Below are positions 43,989-52,071 of a DNA stretch of 64,000 nucleotides, piece after piece; position 1 is the first letter of the stretch; every line of letters starts with the position of its first letter. This DNA comes from Sedimentitalea sp041224545 (GTDB taxonomy: Bacteria > Pseudomonadota > Alphaproteobacteria > Rhodobacterales > Rhodobacteraceae). The notes under the pieces are model-generated. The model had not been told where the DNA came from, searched no databases, and saw only the letters and a list, made by a program, of their open reading frames with translations. A program made the position numbers and the translations under genes. The DNA is taken from NCBI RefSeq assembly GCF_041224545.1, contig NZ_JBGFGP010000124.1, forward strand, positions 45,754-109,753, given 5' to 3'.

Positions 43989-44596
43989 GACGCTCCTGCA
44001 TCACGCAATGCGCCTTCTGCCGCATTTCTTGCATTCCGGACATCGGCCTCGGTCCCGGCCATGTAAAGTCGCCCGTTTGCCCCGATCATCCGCATGTCAA
44101 TCAGTTTCACGTCGGCTTCCTTCTCGGCCTCGTTGCAGGCGAGGATCGCGTAAGCCGCAGACTGGCATTCCAGCAGGTAGATGCTATCGCCACCAAGCAC
44201 CATCGAGCCCAGCTTGTTGCGGTTCATCAGAAAGGCGTGCTGGTCGTCGACATTGGTGACCAGCTTGGAAGCAAGGATCTTGGGGGGGGCCACATCGTCG
44301 GCGGTCTTGCCGAGCGTCTCGAGAATGGCAGCGGCACCCGAATGCACTTCTGCGGTAGAGCGAGAATGGAATTGCAGCGTGCCGAACTGGCGCTCGACCA
44401 CCAACAGGCCCGCGTGGACATCCGCACTTTTCAGGACGGTATCGGTCAGCGCCTCGACATCGAGGCCGGGGGCGATTTCGACGATCTGGGCCGCCATCCG
44501 AAGACGCGGCAGCGTGCCCCGCATCCAGGTCGAGATATAGGCCAGAGTCTGGGGCTGAAGTTGATCGATGAAGATCGACGCACGAAGATCGGTCAT
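43985..44596 (-). CDS. Bacterial microcompartment shell protein, tandem BMC domain (BMC-T)
   Basis: A 203-residue tandem BMC-domain protein, paralogous to the one at 42336. Shared landmarks are LQPQTLAYISTWMRG, VVERQFGTLQFHS, DDQHAFLMNRNKLGSMVLGG and ACNEAEKEADVKL then MIGANGRLYMAGTEADV. It overlaps the aldehyde dehydrogenase gene by four bases (ATGA). Two different BMC-T proteins may form mixed trimers or stacked, gated pores. Confidence 0.93.
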   Translation of the reverse strand: MTDLRASIFIDQLQPQTLAYISTWMRGTLPRLRMAAQIVEIAPGLDVEALTDTVLKSADVHAGLLVVERQFGTLQFHSRSTAEVHSGAAAILETLGKTADDVAPPKILASKLVTNVDDQHAFLMNRNKLGSMVLGGDSIYLLECQSAAYAILACNEAEKEADVKLIDMRMIGANGRLYMAGTEADVRNARNAAEGALRDAGAS

Positions 44597-46137
44597 GCGT
44601 CACCCCCTTTCAGGCTGCGCAGTTCTTCAAGGATAAGTCGCCGCAGTTCGTCGCGGCTGACGTCGGCTGAACGCTGATGTGTTGCGGGCTCCGGCGAGGC
44701 GACGGGAGCCGCCGGCATCGCTCGTCCCGACGAAACCGCATCTAGGTCTATGCCCGCAAGATCTGCCGGCACGTCCTTGCCGTAGGCGATGCGCGTCCAT
44801 TGAACCAGGTGCTGCGGGCCGAGGTTTTCGCCGATCGAGGATCGTCCCGCAAAGCCGGTTCCGATGGTAAAGGACGGCGGCAGATGCGTCGCAAAGCCTG
44901 CCGCGCCCTGCGAACACGGCGCGTTGACCACCACGCGGTAGACGGGCACGCCCTGAGAAAAAGCCACCAGCCGGTCAGTGTCTTCGCCATGGAACGCGGC
45001 CGAGTGCCCCGCGCCGCGCCGCGTCGTATGCTTGGCGAATGTCAGAGCTTGTTCGAAATCCCCCGCGGCGGTCAGCGTCAGGACGGGACACAGTTTTTCG
45101 CGGAAAAGCAAATCGTCCTGTCCTGGCGTCTCCACCACGGGCACGAGGATTTTCGTGGAGGGGTTCACGCGCAGACCCGCGCGCTCAGCGATCCAGGTGG
45201 CGCTTTTGCCGATGGCCTTGAGATTGAAGCCCTTTTCGGTGAAAAGGTATTCCCGCAGACGCTCGGTGTCCGCCGCGTTGCAAACATGCGCCCCGGCAGA
45301 ACGCAAAGCGCGTTCCATGTTGCCCCGGTTGCTGTCCAGTGTGATCGCCACGCTTTCATTCGTGCAAAGCACGGAATTGTCGAACGCCTTGCTTTCGACA
45401 AGGCAGCGCGCAGCGGCATCCACCTTGGCGGTCGGGTCGATATAGGCCACGGCATTACCCGGACCCACTCCAAGCGCGGGATTGCCCGAGGAATAGGCGG
45501 CACGCACCATCGCCGTTCCGCCCGTCGCGAGGATAACGTTGATCCTGTCGGATCCCATTATGTCCTGCACGAGCGGAATTGAAGGGTCCTCGACGCATTG
45601 GATCAGACCGGCGGGCGCACCCGCTGCCTCTGCCGCCTGCGCGAGATGCCGGGCGGCGGCCGACGAAACGGACTTTGCCGCCGGATGTGGGCTGAGAACG
45701 ATGGCATTACGGCTAAGGATCGCCAGCATCGCCTTGTAATAGACAGTGGCCACGGGGTTCGTCGCTGGCGCCAAGGCAAAGACAACACCTGCCGGTTTCG
45801 GAAGCTCAATGATCTTTCGGACCTCGTCAACGCGCGGAGTCACCAGATCCAGATTGCGGTAATAATCCAGCAAATCGTGCGTGCAGAGCCTGTTTTTGAT
45901 CGTCTTATGCTCGACCACGCCGAACCCGGTCTCGGCGACAGCCTCCTCGGCGAACTGAGCAGCTTTCTCATATCCCGCCTTCGCGACGGCCTCGGCGATC
46001 GCCTCTACCGCCTTGCGGCTGAAATCTTTGTAGTAGCGCGCGGCCCACGCGGCGCGGCCCACCTTCATCCGGGCGCGCGACAGTTCTCTGTCGGGGACAG
46101 CAAGACGCGGCGCATCCAGTGTAGCCTGTTCACTCAT
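44593..46137 (-). CDS. CoA-acylating aldehyde dehydrogenase with C-terminal encapsulation-type tail
   Basis: A 514-residue aldehyde dehydrogenase of the EutE/PduP kind: aldehyde + CoA + NAD+ to acyl-CoA. The catalytic Cys is in KAFDNSVLCTNESVAI, as in acylating enzymes. VGPGNAVAYIDPTA and KPAGVVFALAPATNPVATVY form the cofactor region. After residue 475 comes a Pro/Ala-rich linker, then the amphipathic helix SRDELRRLILEELRSLKGGD, which I take as a targeting tail for the shell. It overlaps the upstream aminotransferase gene (ATGA). Probably the core lumen enzyme. Confidence 0.92.
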   Translation of the reverse strand: MSEQATLDAPRLAVPDRELSRARMKVGRAAWAARYYKDFSRKAVEAIAEAVAKAGYEKAAQFAEEAVAETGFGVVEHKTIKNRLCTHDLLDYYRNLDLVTPRVDEVRKIIELPKPAGVVFALAPATNPVATVYYKAMLAILSRNAIVLSPHPAAKSVSSAAARHLAQAAEAAGAPAGLIQCVEDPSIPLVQDIMGSDRINVILATGGTAMVRAAYSSGNPALGVGPGNAVAYIDPTAKVDAAARCLVESKAFDNSVLCTNESVAITLDSNRGNMERALRSAGAHVCNAADTERLREYLFTEKGFNLKAIGKSATWIAERAGLRVNPSTKILVPVVETPGQDDLLFREKLCPVLTLTAAGDFEQALTFAKHTTRRGAGHSAAFHGEDTDRLVAFSQGVPVYRVVVNAPCSQGAAGFATHLPPSFTIGTGFAGRSSIGENLGPQHLVQWTRIAYGKDVPADLAGIDLDAVSSGRAMPAAPVASPEPATHQRSADVSRDELRRLILEELRSLKGGDA

Positions 46138-47414
46138 GCCGCTCGCCTCATGGTCTTCAGAAGCTCACGGGCGCGCGGCATGGACGCATCAAACCTGTCC
46201 ATGATCTCCTGACAGGTATCGACATCCAGAACGACGCCCGGCTTGAATTGCAGCACGCGCTTGTCGAGCGACGAGAAGATCGCCCAGACACCGTTTTCAT
46301 ACAATGCGCGAGACACGGCGACGGCACCTTCGGGGTGATCGAACTCCAGCCCCAGAACGACGCCCCGCTGGCGCACGCCCACAAAGATATCACTGTGGCG
46401 CGCCATCATCTCGGCCATGCCGCAGGCAAAGAATTCCGCCACGAAATGCACGTTCGAGACAACCTCGGGACGCTGCAACATCTCTATCACGTGATGCCCG
46501 ACAAGACAGCCCAGTTCGGCCCCCCCGGAGGTGCTGATATGAGCCGCGCCGTCCTCGATCAGCCACGCACCGCATTCCTCGGTAGTGAGGCACGCACTTA
46601 TCGGATAGATGCCGCCGCCCAGACCCTTTCCGCAAACGAACATGTCAGGCGTCAGACCATATCCCTGCCACCCCCACATCACGCCGGTCCGCATCAGGCC
46701 GGTCTGCACCTCGTCGGCGATGAACTTGGTGCCGTATTTCCGGCACAGATCCTGGCAGGCGTTGAGGTAGCCGTCTTCAGGCATGGGAAACCCATATGTC
46801 GCCGGGATCGTCTCGATGATGAAACCGGCCACGTCCCTGTTCTTGAGCACAGCCTCGAGCGCATCGACGTCGTTGAAAGGCACCTGAATGAACTCGTCGG
46901 GCTTTTCTGACAGGAATATCTTGGAAAAGCGTTCGTCGCCGGCGGCGACCGACAGGCCGGAATGCCCGTGATACCCCTTGATGATCGACACGATCTTGCG
47001 CCGCTTGGTGGCGTATCGCGCGGTTTTCAGAGCGATTTCGACAGCCTCGGCCCCACCCGCCCCGAAGATTGCATATTTCGTGTGCGGCGCCGTCGCGACC
47101 AGTTTCTCGGCAAAGGCGGCGCGCGCGACAGAAGGAAACCAGTGATTTCCCATGTCGAAATAATCAAGGCCGGACTTGAGCACCTCGACCAGTTCCGGGT
47201 GGCGGTGCCCGAAATTGTAGGTCCCCCCGTTAAGATGAAGGTCGATCAGCCGCTTGCCCGACATGTCGTAGAGGAAATACCCCTCGCGGCGGTCGATCAC
47301 CATCGGCGTGCCAGCTTCCTTCCAAAAGCTGACCTTGCCGGGGTTCCAGAATTCCGCCGCCTTTTCAAGAAGGTCGTCCTTCGATTCGAAGGAAAAGTAT
47401 CCGTAGTTGAACAC
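46134..47414 (-). CDS. Class III aminotransferase-fold PLP enzyme, possible amino-alcohol phosphate phospholyase
   Basis: A 426-residue fold-type I PLP enzyme. Asp of FIADEVQTGLMRTG and Lys of FVCGKGLGGGIYPIS are the cofactor contacts, and KYAIFGAGGAEAVEIALKTA is the phosphate region. In RMM-type loci this family member converts phosphorylated amino alcohol to aldehyde, ammonia and phosphate, feeding the aldehyde dehydrogenase; a normal transaminase is the alternative. The start is GTG at 47414, with AAGGGGAA six bases upstream. First gene of the 12-kb operon. Confidence 0.87.
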   Translation of the reverse strand: MFNYGYFSFESKDDLLEKAAEFWNPGKVSFWKEAGTPMVIDRREGYFLYDMSGKRLIDLHLNGGTYNFGHRHPELVEVLKSGLDYFDMGNHWFPSVARAAFAEKLVATAPHTKYAIFGAGGAEAVEIALKTARYATKRRKIVSIIKGYHGHSGLSVAAGDERFSKIFLSEKPDEFIQVPFNDVDALEAVLKNRDVAGFIIETIPATYGFPMPEDGYLNACQDLCRKYGTKFIADEVQTGLMRTGVMWGWQGYGLTPDMFVCGKGLGGGIYPISACLTTEECGAWLIEDGAAHISTSGGAELGCLVGHHVIEMLQRPEVVSNVHFVAEFFACGMAEMMARHSDIFVGVRQRGVVLGLEFDHPEGAVAVSRALYENGVWAIFSSLDKRVLQFKPGVVLDVDTCQEIMDRFDASMPRARELLKTMRRAA

Positions 47415-47431
47415 GCGATTCCCCTTTGCAG

Positions 47432-47482
47432 TTGGTCAACAGGTTAGCATTTAATTTTTGACTAACAACATTTTTTGACCAA
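47432..47482. promoter_or_regulatory. Operator candidate for the divergent DeoR regulator
   Basis: TTGGTCAA at 47432-47439 and its exact reverse complement TTGACCAA at 47475-47482 flank a 35-base AT-rich stretch. TTTTTGAC occurs twice inside, at 47455-47462 and 47472-47479. The region lies between the aminotransferase GTG and the DeoR ATG and should contain both promoters. Repression by looping between the two arms is inference. Confidence 0.48.
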
Positions 47483-47558
47483 AGTCGGTCATTTTTATTT
47501 AGAACATCCTGTGATATTCACGTATATTCAGGGCTGCCGGCCAGCTAGCGGATTTGAA

Positions 47559-48317
47559 ATGTCTAAGAAAACAAAGCGGCATGACCAGATTTTGGGCATT
47601 CTGGAAGTCGACCCGTCCATCCGTGTGGCGGAGATGGCGGAGGAACTGGGCGTGTCGAGCGAAACGGTTCGGCGCGATCTGACCGAACTGGACGAGTCCG
47701 GGCGGATCAAGCGCACCTATGGCGGAGCCGTCAGGACCAAGGCTTTCGAGCCCGCGCTGGCTGAGCGGTTAAAATTGCACACACGAGCACGTGAACAGAT
47801 TGGCCGGCGCGCGGTCGAACGGATCGGCGATGCTGGCTGCCTCTTTATCGGCGGCGGGGCGACCACATTGCATTTCGCGCGCGCCCTGCGCGGCATCGAC
47901 CGGCAGTTGACGGTGCTGACCCCTGCGTTCAGCATTGCGACCGAGTTGTCGGTCAATCCACTAATTCAGGTTATGTCGCTGCCCGGTATCGTTGAGCCAC
48001 GTGAGGGGCTGGTCTACGGATCGCAGACCACCGAATGTATCAAGCAGTTCCACGCGCCCATAGCCGTCACCGGGGCTTCGGGTGTGGACGAAGGCGGCGT
48101 CAGCGAGGCGCTATTGCATGCGGGGCAAGTCTACGCCGCGATGATCGAAGCCTCGGACGAGACGATTATCCTCGCCGATGCCTCGAAATTCGGCAACCGG
48201 GCACTGCAGCAGATCATCGACTGGAACCCCACCATGACACTGATCACGGATGAGCGGCCGCCTCCCAACCTATGGGACGCGATCCGCAAGGCCGACGCAC
48301 AGATCATCGCCGGCTGA
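47559..48317 (+). CDS. DeoR-family transcriptional regulator
   Basis: A 252-residue repressor-type protein. The HTH is RHDQILGILEVDPSIRVAEM then AEELGVSSETVRRDLTELDE. The sugar-phosphate-sensing DeoRC domain follows, with FIGGGATTLHFARAL, ITGASGV-type segment VTGASGVDEGGVSE, and ETIILADASKFGNRAL. It faces the shell operon and is followed 34 bases later by the diol dehydratase gene. The effector is probably a phosphorylated intermediate, perhaps the amino-alcohol phosphate. Confidence 0.92.
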   Translation: MSKKTKRHDQILGILEVDPSIRVAEMAEELGVSSETVRRDLTELDESGRIKRTYGGAVRTKAFEPALAERLKLHTRAREQIGRRAVERIGDAGCLFIGGGATTLHFARALRGIDRQLTVLTPAFSIATELSVNPLIQVMSLPGIVEPREGLVYGSQTTECIKQFHAPIAVTGASGVDEGGVSEALLHAGQVYAAMIEASDETIILADASKFGNRALQQIIDWNPTMTLITDERPPPNLWDAIRKADAQIIAG

Positions 48318-48351
48318 GCAATGGATGGGCGCGGGGGAGGCGCAAATCAAA

Positions 48352-50625
48352 ATGAGCAACAGTTACGATGCCAACCGCTGGAAACGCTTTGACGAGTGGG
48401 ATGAGCGACCGCTCCGCCACGACCAATTCGCGATCGAAGACCCCGAGAACGGTTTTTCGGCGTTCAACGGTGCAGCCGATCCCAGCCCCGGCCTGAAGAT
48501 CGAAAACGGCAAAGTCACCTCCATGGACGGAGTCGCGGCACAAGATTTCGACATGATCGACGCGTTCATCGCGGCGCATCACCTGGACATGAACGTGGCC
48601 GAGGAGGCGATGGCGATCCCGGCCGAGCAACTTGCGCGGATGCTGGTCGACATGAATGTCCCGCGAACCGAGCTTGTCCGCCTGGCGCGTGGCCTGACAC
48701 CGGCCCGCCTTGCGGAGGCCGTCGCGCAATTGAACGCGATGGAAATCGCCTTTGCCTATTCCAAGATGCGTGCCCGCAGAACGCCGGGCAACCAGGCGCA
48801 CGTGACCAACGCCAAGGACGATCCCCTGCAACTGGCCGCCGACGCCGCCGTGGCGGTGGCACTGGGGTTCGACGAGATCGAGACGACGATGCGGGTGGCG
48901 CGCAATTCGTGGTCGAACGCACTGGCCTGCTGCGTGGGGTCGGTCGTGGGTCGGGCCGGCACGCTTTTTCAGTGCTCCAGCGAAGAGGCCGAAGAGCTCG
49001 AGATCGGCATGGCGGGCTTCACCTCCTACGCCGAGACTGTGTCGGTCTATGGGACGGAAAGCGCGTTCATCGACGGGGATGACACGCCTTGGTCGAAGGC
49101 GTGGCTCGCCGCCGCCTATGCCTCACGCGGGATCAAGATGCGCTGTACCTCGGGTGCAGCGTCAGAGCTTTTGATGGGGTATCACGAGGCAAAGTCGCTG
49201 CTCTATCTCGAGGCGCGGTGCCTATGCATTCAGCGCGGCATGGGGTCCCAAGGGACGCAGAATGGCGGGATTGACGGAGCGCCGCTTGCCTCGTCCATTC
49301 CCGGCGGGGTGCGCGAGATCTGGGCCGAGAACCTGCTGGCTGTCTGGCTGGACCTTGAATGCGCCTCGGGTAATGACGCAAGGCACTCTGAATCCGAGAT
49401 GCGGGTCGCCGCAAAGGTGCTGCCGTTCCTCATCGGCGGATCGGACCTGATCTGCTCGGGGTTCGGCAGCATTCTGAAATACGATAATTCGTTCAATCCC
49501 TCATCCTTTAATGGTGAGGAACTGGAGGAATTTCTGGTGCTGCAGCGTGATTTCGAGGCCGATGGCGGGCTGACCTCGGTTGAGGATGCAAGCGCGCTGG
49601 ACCTCCGGCGCCGCGCAATCGCCGCGCTGTCGCATGTGCTGAAGGATCTGAACCTGGCCGCGCCGACCGAGATCATGAAGCGATCGGTTGCAGTCGCGTC
49701 GGGCTCAAACGACACGAACAGCTTTGCACCGCGCGAGGTCGCGATGATCAGCGACAAGATCAGCCGCGAGCGCATTACCGTTCTGGACGTGATCCGGTCG
49801 CTGTATCGCGGAGGTTTCGTGCCCGAGGCGCAGAACCTGCTGTTTCTGGTAAAGCTGCGCGTTTCCGGCGATTACCTTCAGACATCCGCCATCATACGCG
49901 ACGGCCATGTGATCAGCGCCATCAATGACCCCAATGACTATACCGGTCCCGGCACCGGCTATCGCCTGACCGAGGCGCGGCGCAAGGAGTTAGCGGCGAT
50001 CCGCAACGTACTGGACCGTGAGGAGGTGCTGCACCGCGAGGCAGCGAGTGAACCTGCCGAGGCCCGCGCGATCGAATACAACACCATGGGCCCCGCCGCG
50101 CGCGGCACCGACCCGCACGAGGTGGTCGTGGGTATCAGCCCAGGGTTCGGCACCAAGATATTCCGGACCCTTGCCGGACTTCCGCTCAGCAAGGTGTTGA
50201 AGGCGCTTCGCGACGGGATCGAAAAGGGGGGCGGACGAATGCGGCTGATACGGATTCGGCATACCGCCGACACGTCCTTCTTAGGGCTCAGCGCCGCGCG
50301 GCTGTCGGGCTCCGGCATCGGGATCGGAATCCAGTCCAAGGGCACGGCGGTCATCCACCAGAAGAACCGCTTGCCCCACAACAATCTCGAGCTTTTCTCG
50401 AACGCGCCGGTGACCAGCCTGGACCACTACCACGCGCTCGGAGAGAATGCAGCGCAATACGCCCGCGGCGACCTGCCCGCGCCAGTTGTTGTACCGACGC
50501 AGGGTGAGGCGCTTGGTGCGAGGTTCCATGCACGCGTGGCGCTGACCTATGCGATCGAGACCACGATGACGGAAAACAATGCCTCGCCCGAAATGGTCGA
50601 GATCAATTTTTTGGGAGACACTTGA
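48352..50625 (+). CDS. B12-dependent diol/glycerol dehydratase, fused large and medium subunits
   Basis: Adenosylcobalamin-dependent dehydratase, 757 residues. About 1-560 is the large (PduC-like) chain, then a linker, and 587-757 is the medium (PduD-like) chain (DPHEVVVGISPGFGTKIFRT; RLSGSGIGIGIQSKGTAVIH). By alignment from memory with the Klebsiella enzyme (numbers minus 7), metal and catalytic residues are kept: Gln148, His150, Glu177, Glu228, Gln303, Asp342, Ser369. Pocket residues differ: Asp308 for Ser301 and Ala343 for Gln336. The medium-subunit encapsulation region is missing. GGGGGAGG precedes the ATG. Confidence 0.93.
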   Translation: MSNSYDANRWKRFDEWDERPLRHDQFAIEDPENGFSAFNGAADPSPGLKIENGKVTSMDGVAAQDFDMIDAFIAAHHLDMNVAEEAMAIPAEQLARMLVDMNVPRTELVRLARGLTPARLAEAVAQLNAMEIAFAYSKMRARRTPGNQAHVTNAKDDPLQLAADAAVAVALGFDEIETTMRVARNSWSNALACCVGSVVGRAGTLFQCSSEEAEELEIGMAGFTSYAETVSVYGTESAFIDGDDTPWSKAWLAAAYASRGIKMRCTSGAASELLMGYHEAKSLLYLEARCLCIQRGMGSQGTQNGGIDGAPLASSIPGGVREIWAENLLAVWLDLECASGNDARHSESEMRVAAKVLPFLIGGSDLICSGFGSILKYDNSFNPSSFNGEELEEFLVLQRDFEADGGLTSVEDASALDLRRRAIAALSHVLKDLNLAAPTEIMKRSVAVASGSNDTNSFAPREVAMISDKISRERITVLDVIRSLYRGGFVPEAQNLLFLVKLRVSGDYLQTSAIIRDGHVISAINDPNDYTGPGTGYRLTEARRKELAAIRNVLDREEVLHREAASEPAEARAIEYNTMGPAARGTDPHEVVVGISPGFGTKIFRTLAGLPLSKVLKALRDGIEKGGGRMRLIRIRHTADTSFLGLSAARLSGSGIGIGIQSKGTAVIHQKNRLPHNNLELFSNAPVTSLDHYHALGENAAQYARGDLPAPVVVPTQGEALGARFHARVALTYAIETTMTENNASPEMVEINFLGDT

Positions 50626-51053
50626 TGGCTGGTCGGCCGCTCACGACAGATAATTACCCACTTGCAGAAAAGTCCCCCAATCGGGTCGCGGGCCATCGTG
50701 GCAAGTCGCTGGACGACCTGACCCTTGAAGCGGTTCTTGCCGGCGACGTCGAGATGGAGGATTTGCGCATCACGCCTAACGCTCTGTTGCAACAGGCCGA
50801 GATCGCCCGTTCCGCAGGCCGCGCCGCACTTGCGCGGAACTTCGAGCGGGCCGCGGAAATGACACGGGTGCCTCAGGAAGAGATCATGGAGATCTACGAA
50901 CTGCTGCGCCCCGGAAGGACACGCTCGATCGAAAACCTGCACGACATCGCGCAAAGGCTTAGGTTCGATTTCGAAGCGCCTTTGCTCGCCCGACTGGTAG
51001 AAGAGGCCGCTTCAACCTACGAGAAACGGGGGCTATTTAGTACGCGCTACTGA
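50625..51053 (+). CDS. B12-dependent diol/glycerol dehydratase small subunit
   Basis: A 142-residue PduE/DdrC-like small subunit. Segments NYPLAEKSPNRVAGHRGKSL, DLTLEAVLAGDVEMEDLRIT, ARNFERAAEMTRVPQEEIME and YELLRPGRTRSIENLHDIAQ align along the family. The N-terminal extension of about 30 residues that helps target the Klebsiella subunit is absent. The ATG at 50625 overlaps the stop of the fused large-medium gene (TGATG), giving equal expression. Confidence 0.93.
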   Translation: MAGRPLTTDNYPLAEKSPNRVAGHRGKSLDDLTLEAVLAGDVEMEDLRITPNALLQQAEIARSAGRAALARNFERAAEMTRVPQEEIMEIYELLRPGRTRSIENLHDIAQRLRFDFEAPLLARLVEEAASTYEKRGLFSTRY

Positions 51054-51058
51054 CACGA

Positions 51059-51078
51059 GTGGGGCTGGGTAGCCTCAC
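51059..51078 (+). terminator. Weak hairpin after the dehydratase genes
   Basis: GTGGGGCT (51059-51066), loop GGGT, AGCCTCAC (51071-51078), eight pairs with one G-T wobble. It starts five bases after the stop of the small-subunit gene. No T-run follows, so it is at best a weak terminator or RNA-stabilising stem in the gap before the convergent DapA-type gene. Confidence 0.35.
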
Positions 51079-51139
51079 TAATTCCCTGATTGAGGGACTG
51101 TTGCGTTCAGCGCCCGTTTGTCAGCGATTTGCAAATCCA

Positions 51140-52063
51140 TCAGTGCAATTCGTTCAGTCGTTTTTCCTGCCGTGCGATCAGCCTGTCGACTTCAGCGCGG
51201 GTGGCCTCTGTCAGCGGCGCGCCGGGACGGCGCAGGGTGTCGTGAGCGATGATGCCGCGTTTCGCGAGCGTGTATTTGCGGATGGCGAGGCCCAGTCCGG
51301 GCTGCTGTTCAAACCGGGCCAGCGGTAGATAGTCGTCAAAAATGTCCTGGGCGCGGCTGGCCTCTCCCCGGGTATAGAGATCGACCACCTGCACCATCAT
51401 CTCGGGATAAGCGAAACCGGTCATTGCACCATCCGCCCCGCGCGCCATCTCCTCGGGCAGGAACAGCCCGCCATTGCCGCAGAGGATCGACAGTGGACGC
51501 TCAAGCATACCTGCGGCCCGCAGGGCGCTGATCTTCTCCAGCCCGGGCCAATCCTCGTGTTTCAGGCAGACACAGGTAGGCAGATCATTGATGATACGCG
51601 CAATCACTTTAGGCGCGATCTGAACGCCGGTGACCAATGGGAAGTCCTGCAAAACAAAGGGCACATCGCCCAAAAGCTCGGCCACCTGGGTGTAGTAGTT
51701 CACGATCTGGTCGTCGGTGCGCAGGTTGCCGGGCGGGGCGATCATGACGCCTGCCGCGCCCATATCCATCACAGCGCGGGTCAGCGTCTCGATCTGCGCG
51801 AACCCCGGGGCGGAGACGCCGACCACCACCGGAACGCGGCGATTGACGCGGGCAAGGATGCGCGCCACGACCTCGCGGGATTCCTCGACCGTGAGCTTGG
51901 GCGCTTCGCCCATCATGCCCAGAACAGTCAGCCCTGTCGCGCCTGCTTCGAGATAGCAGTCGACCATGCGGTCGCAGCTTTCCATGTCGATCCGGCCATC
52001 GGGGTGGAAGGGGGTCACGGTGATGACAAAGATACCCTTTGCGTCTGCTGTGAGTGCAGGCAT
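51140..52063 (-). CDS. Dihydrodipicolinate synthase (DapA)/N-acetylneuraminate lyase family protein
   Basis: A 307-residue class I aldolase-fold protein. It begins GIFVITVTPFHPDGRIDMES and has GLTVLGMMGEAPKLTVEESR. The Schiff-base Lys is in CVCLKHEDWPGLEK. Where DapA has Tyr in Y-N-x-P, this protein has LQDFPLVTG (Phe near that spot, no Tyr), so it is unlikely to be lysine-pathway DapA. It is last in the cyclic-amide catabolic operon and may cleave or dehydrate an open-chain product. Substrate unknown. Confidence 0.87.
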   Translation of the reverse strand: MPALTADAKGIFVITVTPFHPDGRIDMESCDRMVDCYLEAGATGLTVLGMMGEAPKLTVEESREVVARILARVNRRVPVVVGVSAPGFAQIETLTRAVMDMGAAGVMIAPPGNLRTDDQIVNYYTQVAELLGDVPFVLQDFPLVTGVQIAPKVIARIINDLPTCVCLKHEDWPGLEKISALRAAGMLERPLSILCGNGGLFLPEEMARGADGAMTGFAYPEMMVQVVDLYTRGEASRAQDIFDDYLPLARFEQQPGLGLAIRKYTLAKRGIIAHDTLRRPGAPLTEATRAEVDRLIARQEKRLNELH

Positions 52064-52071
52064 GTTCTTTC

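Noticed and set aside
48352..50625. Ethanolamine ammonia-lyase as the B12 enzyme of the compartment
   Set aside because: The sequence aligns along its length with diol dehydratase large and medium chains and keeps their metal ligands; it does not resemble EutB or EutC.
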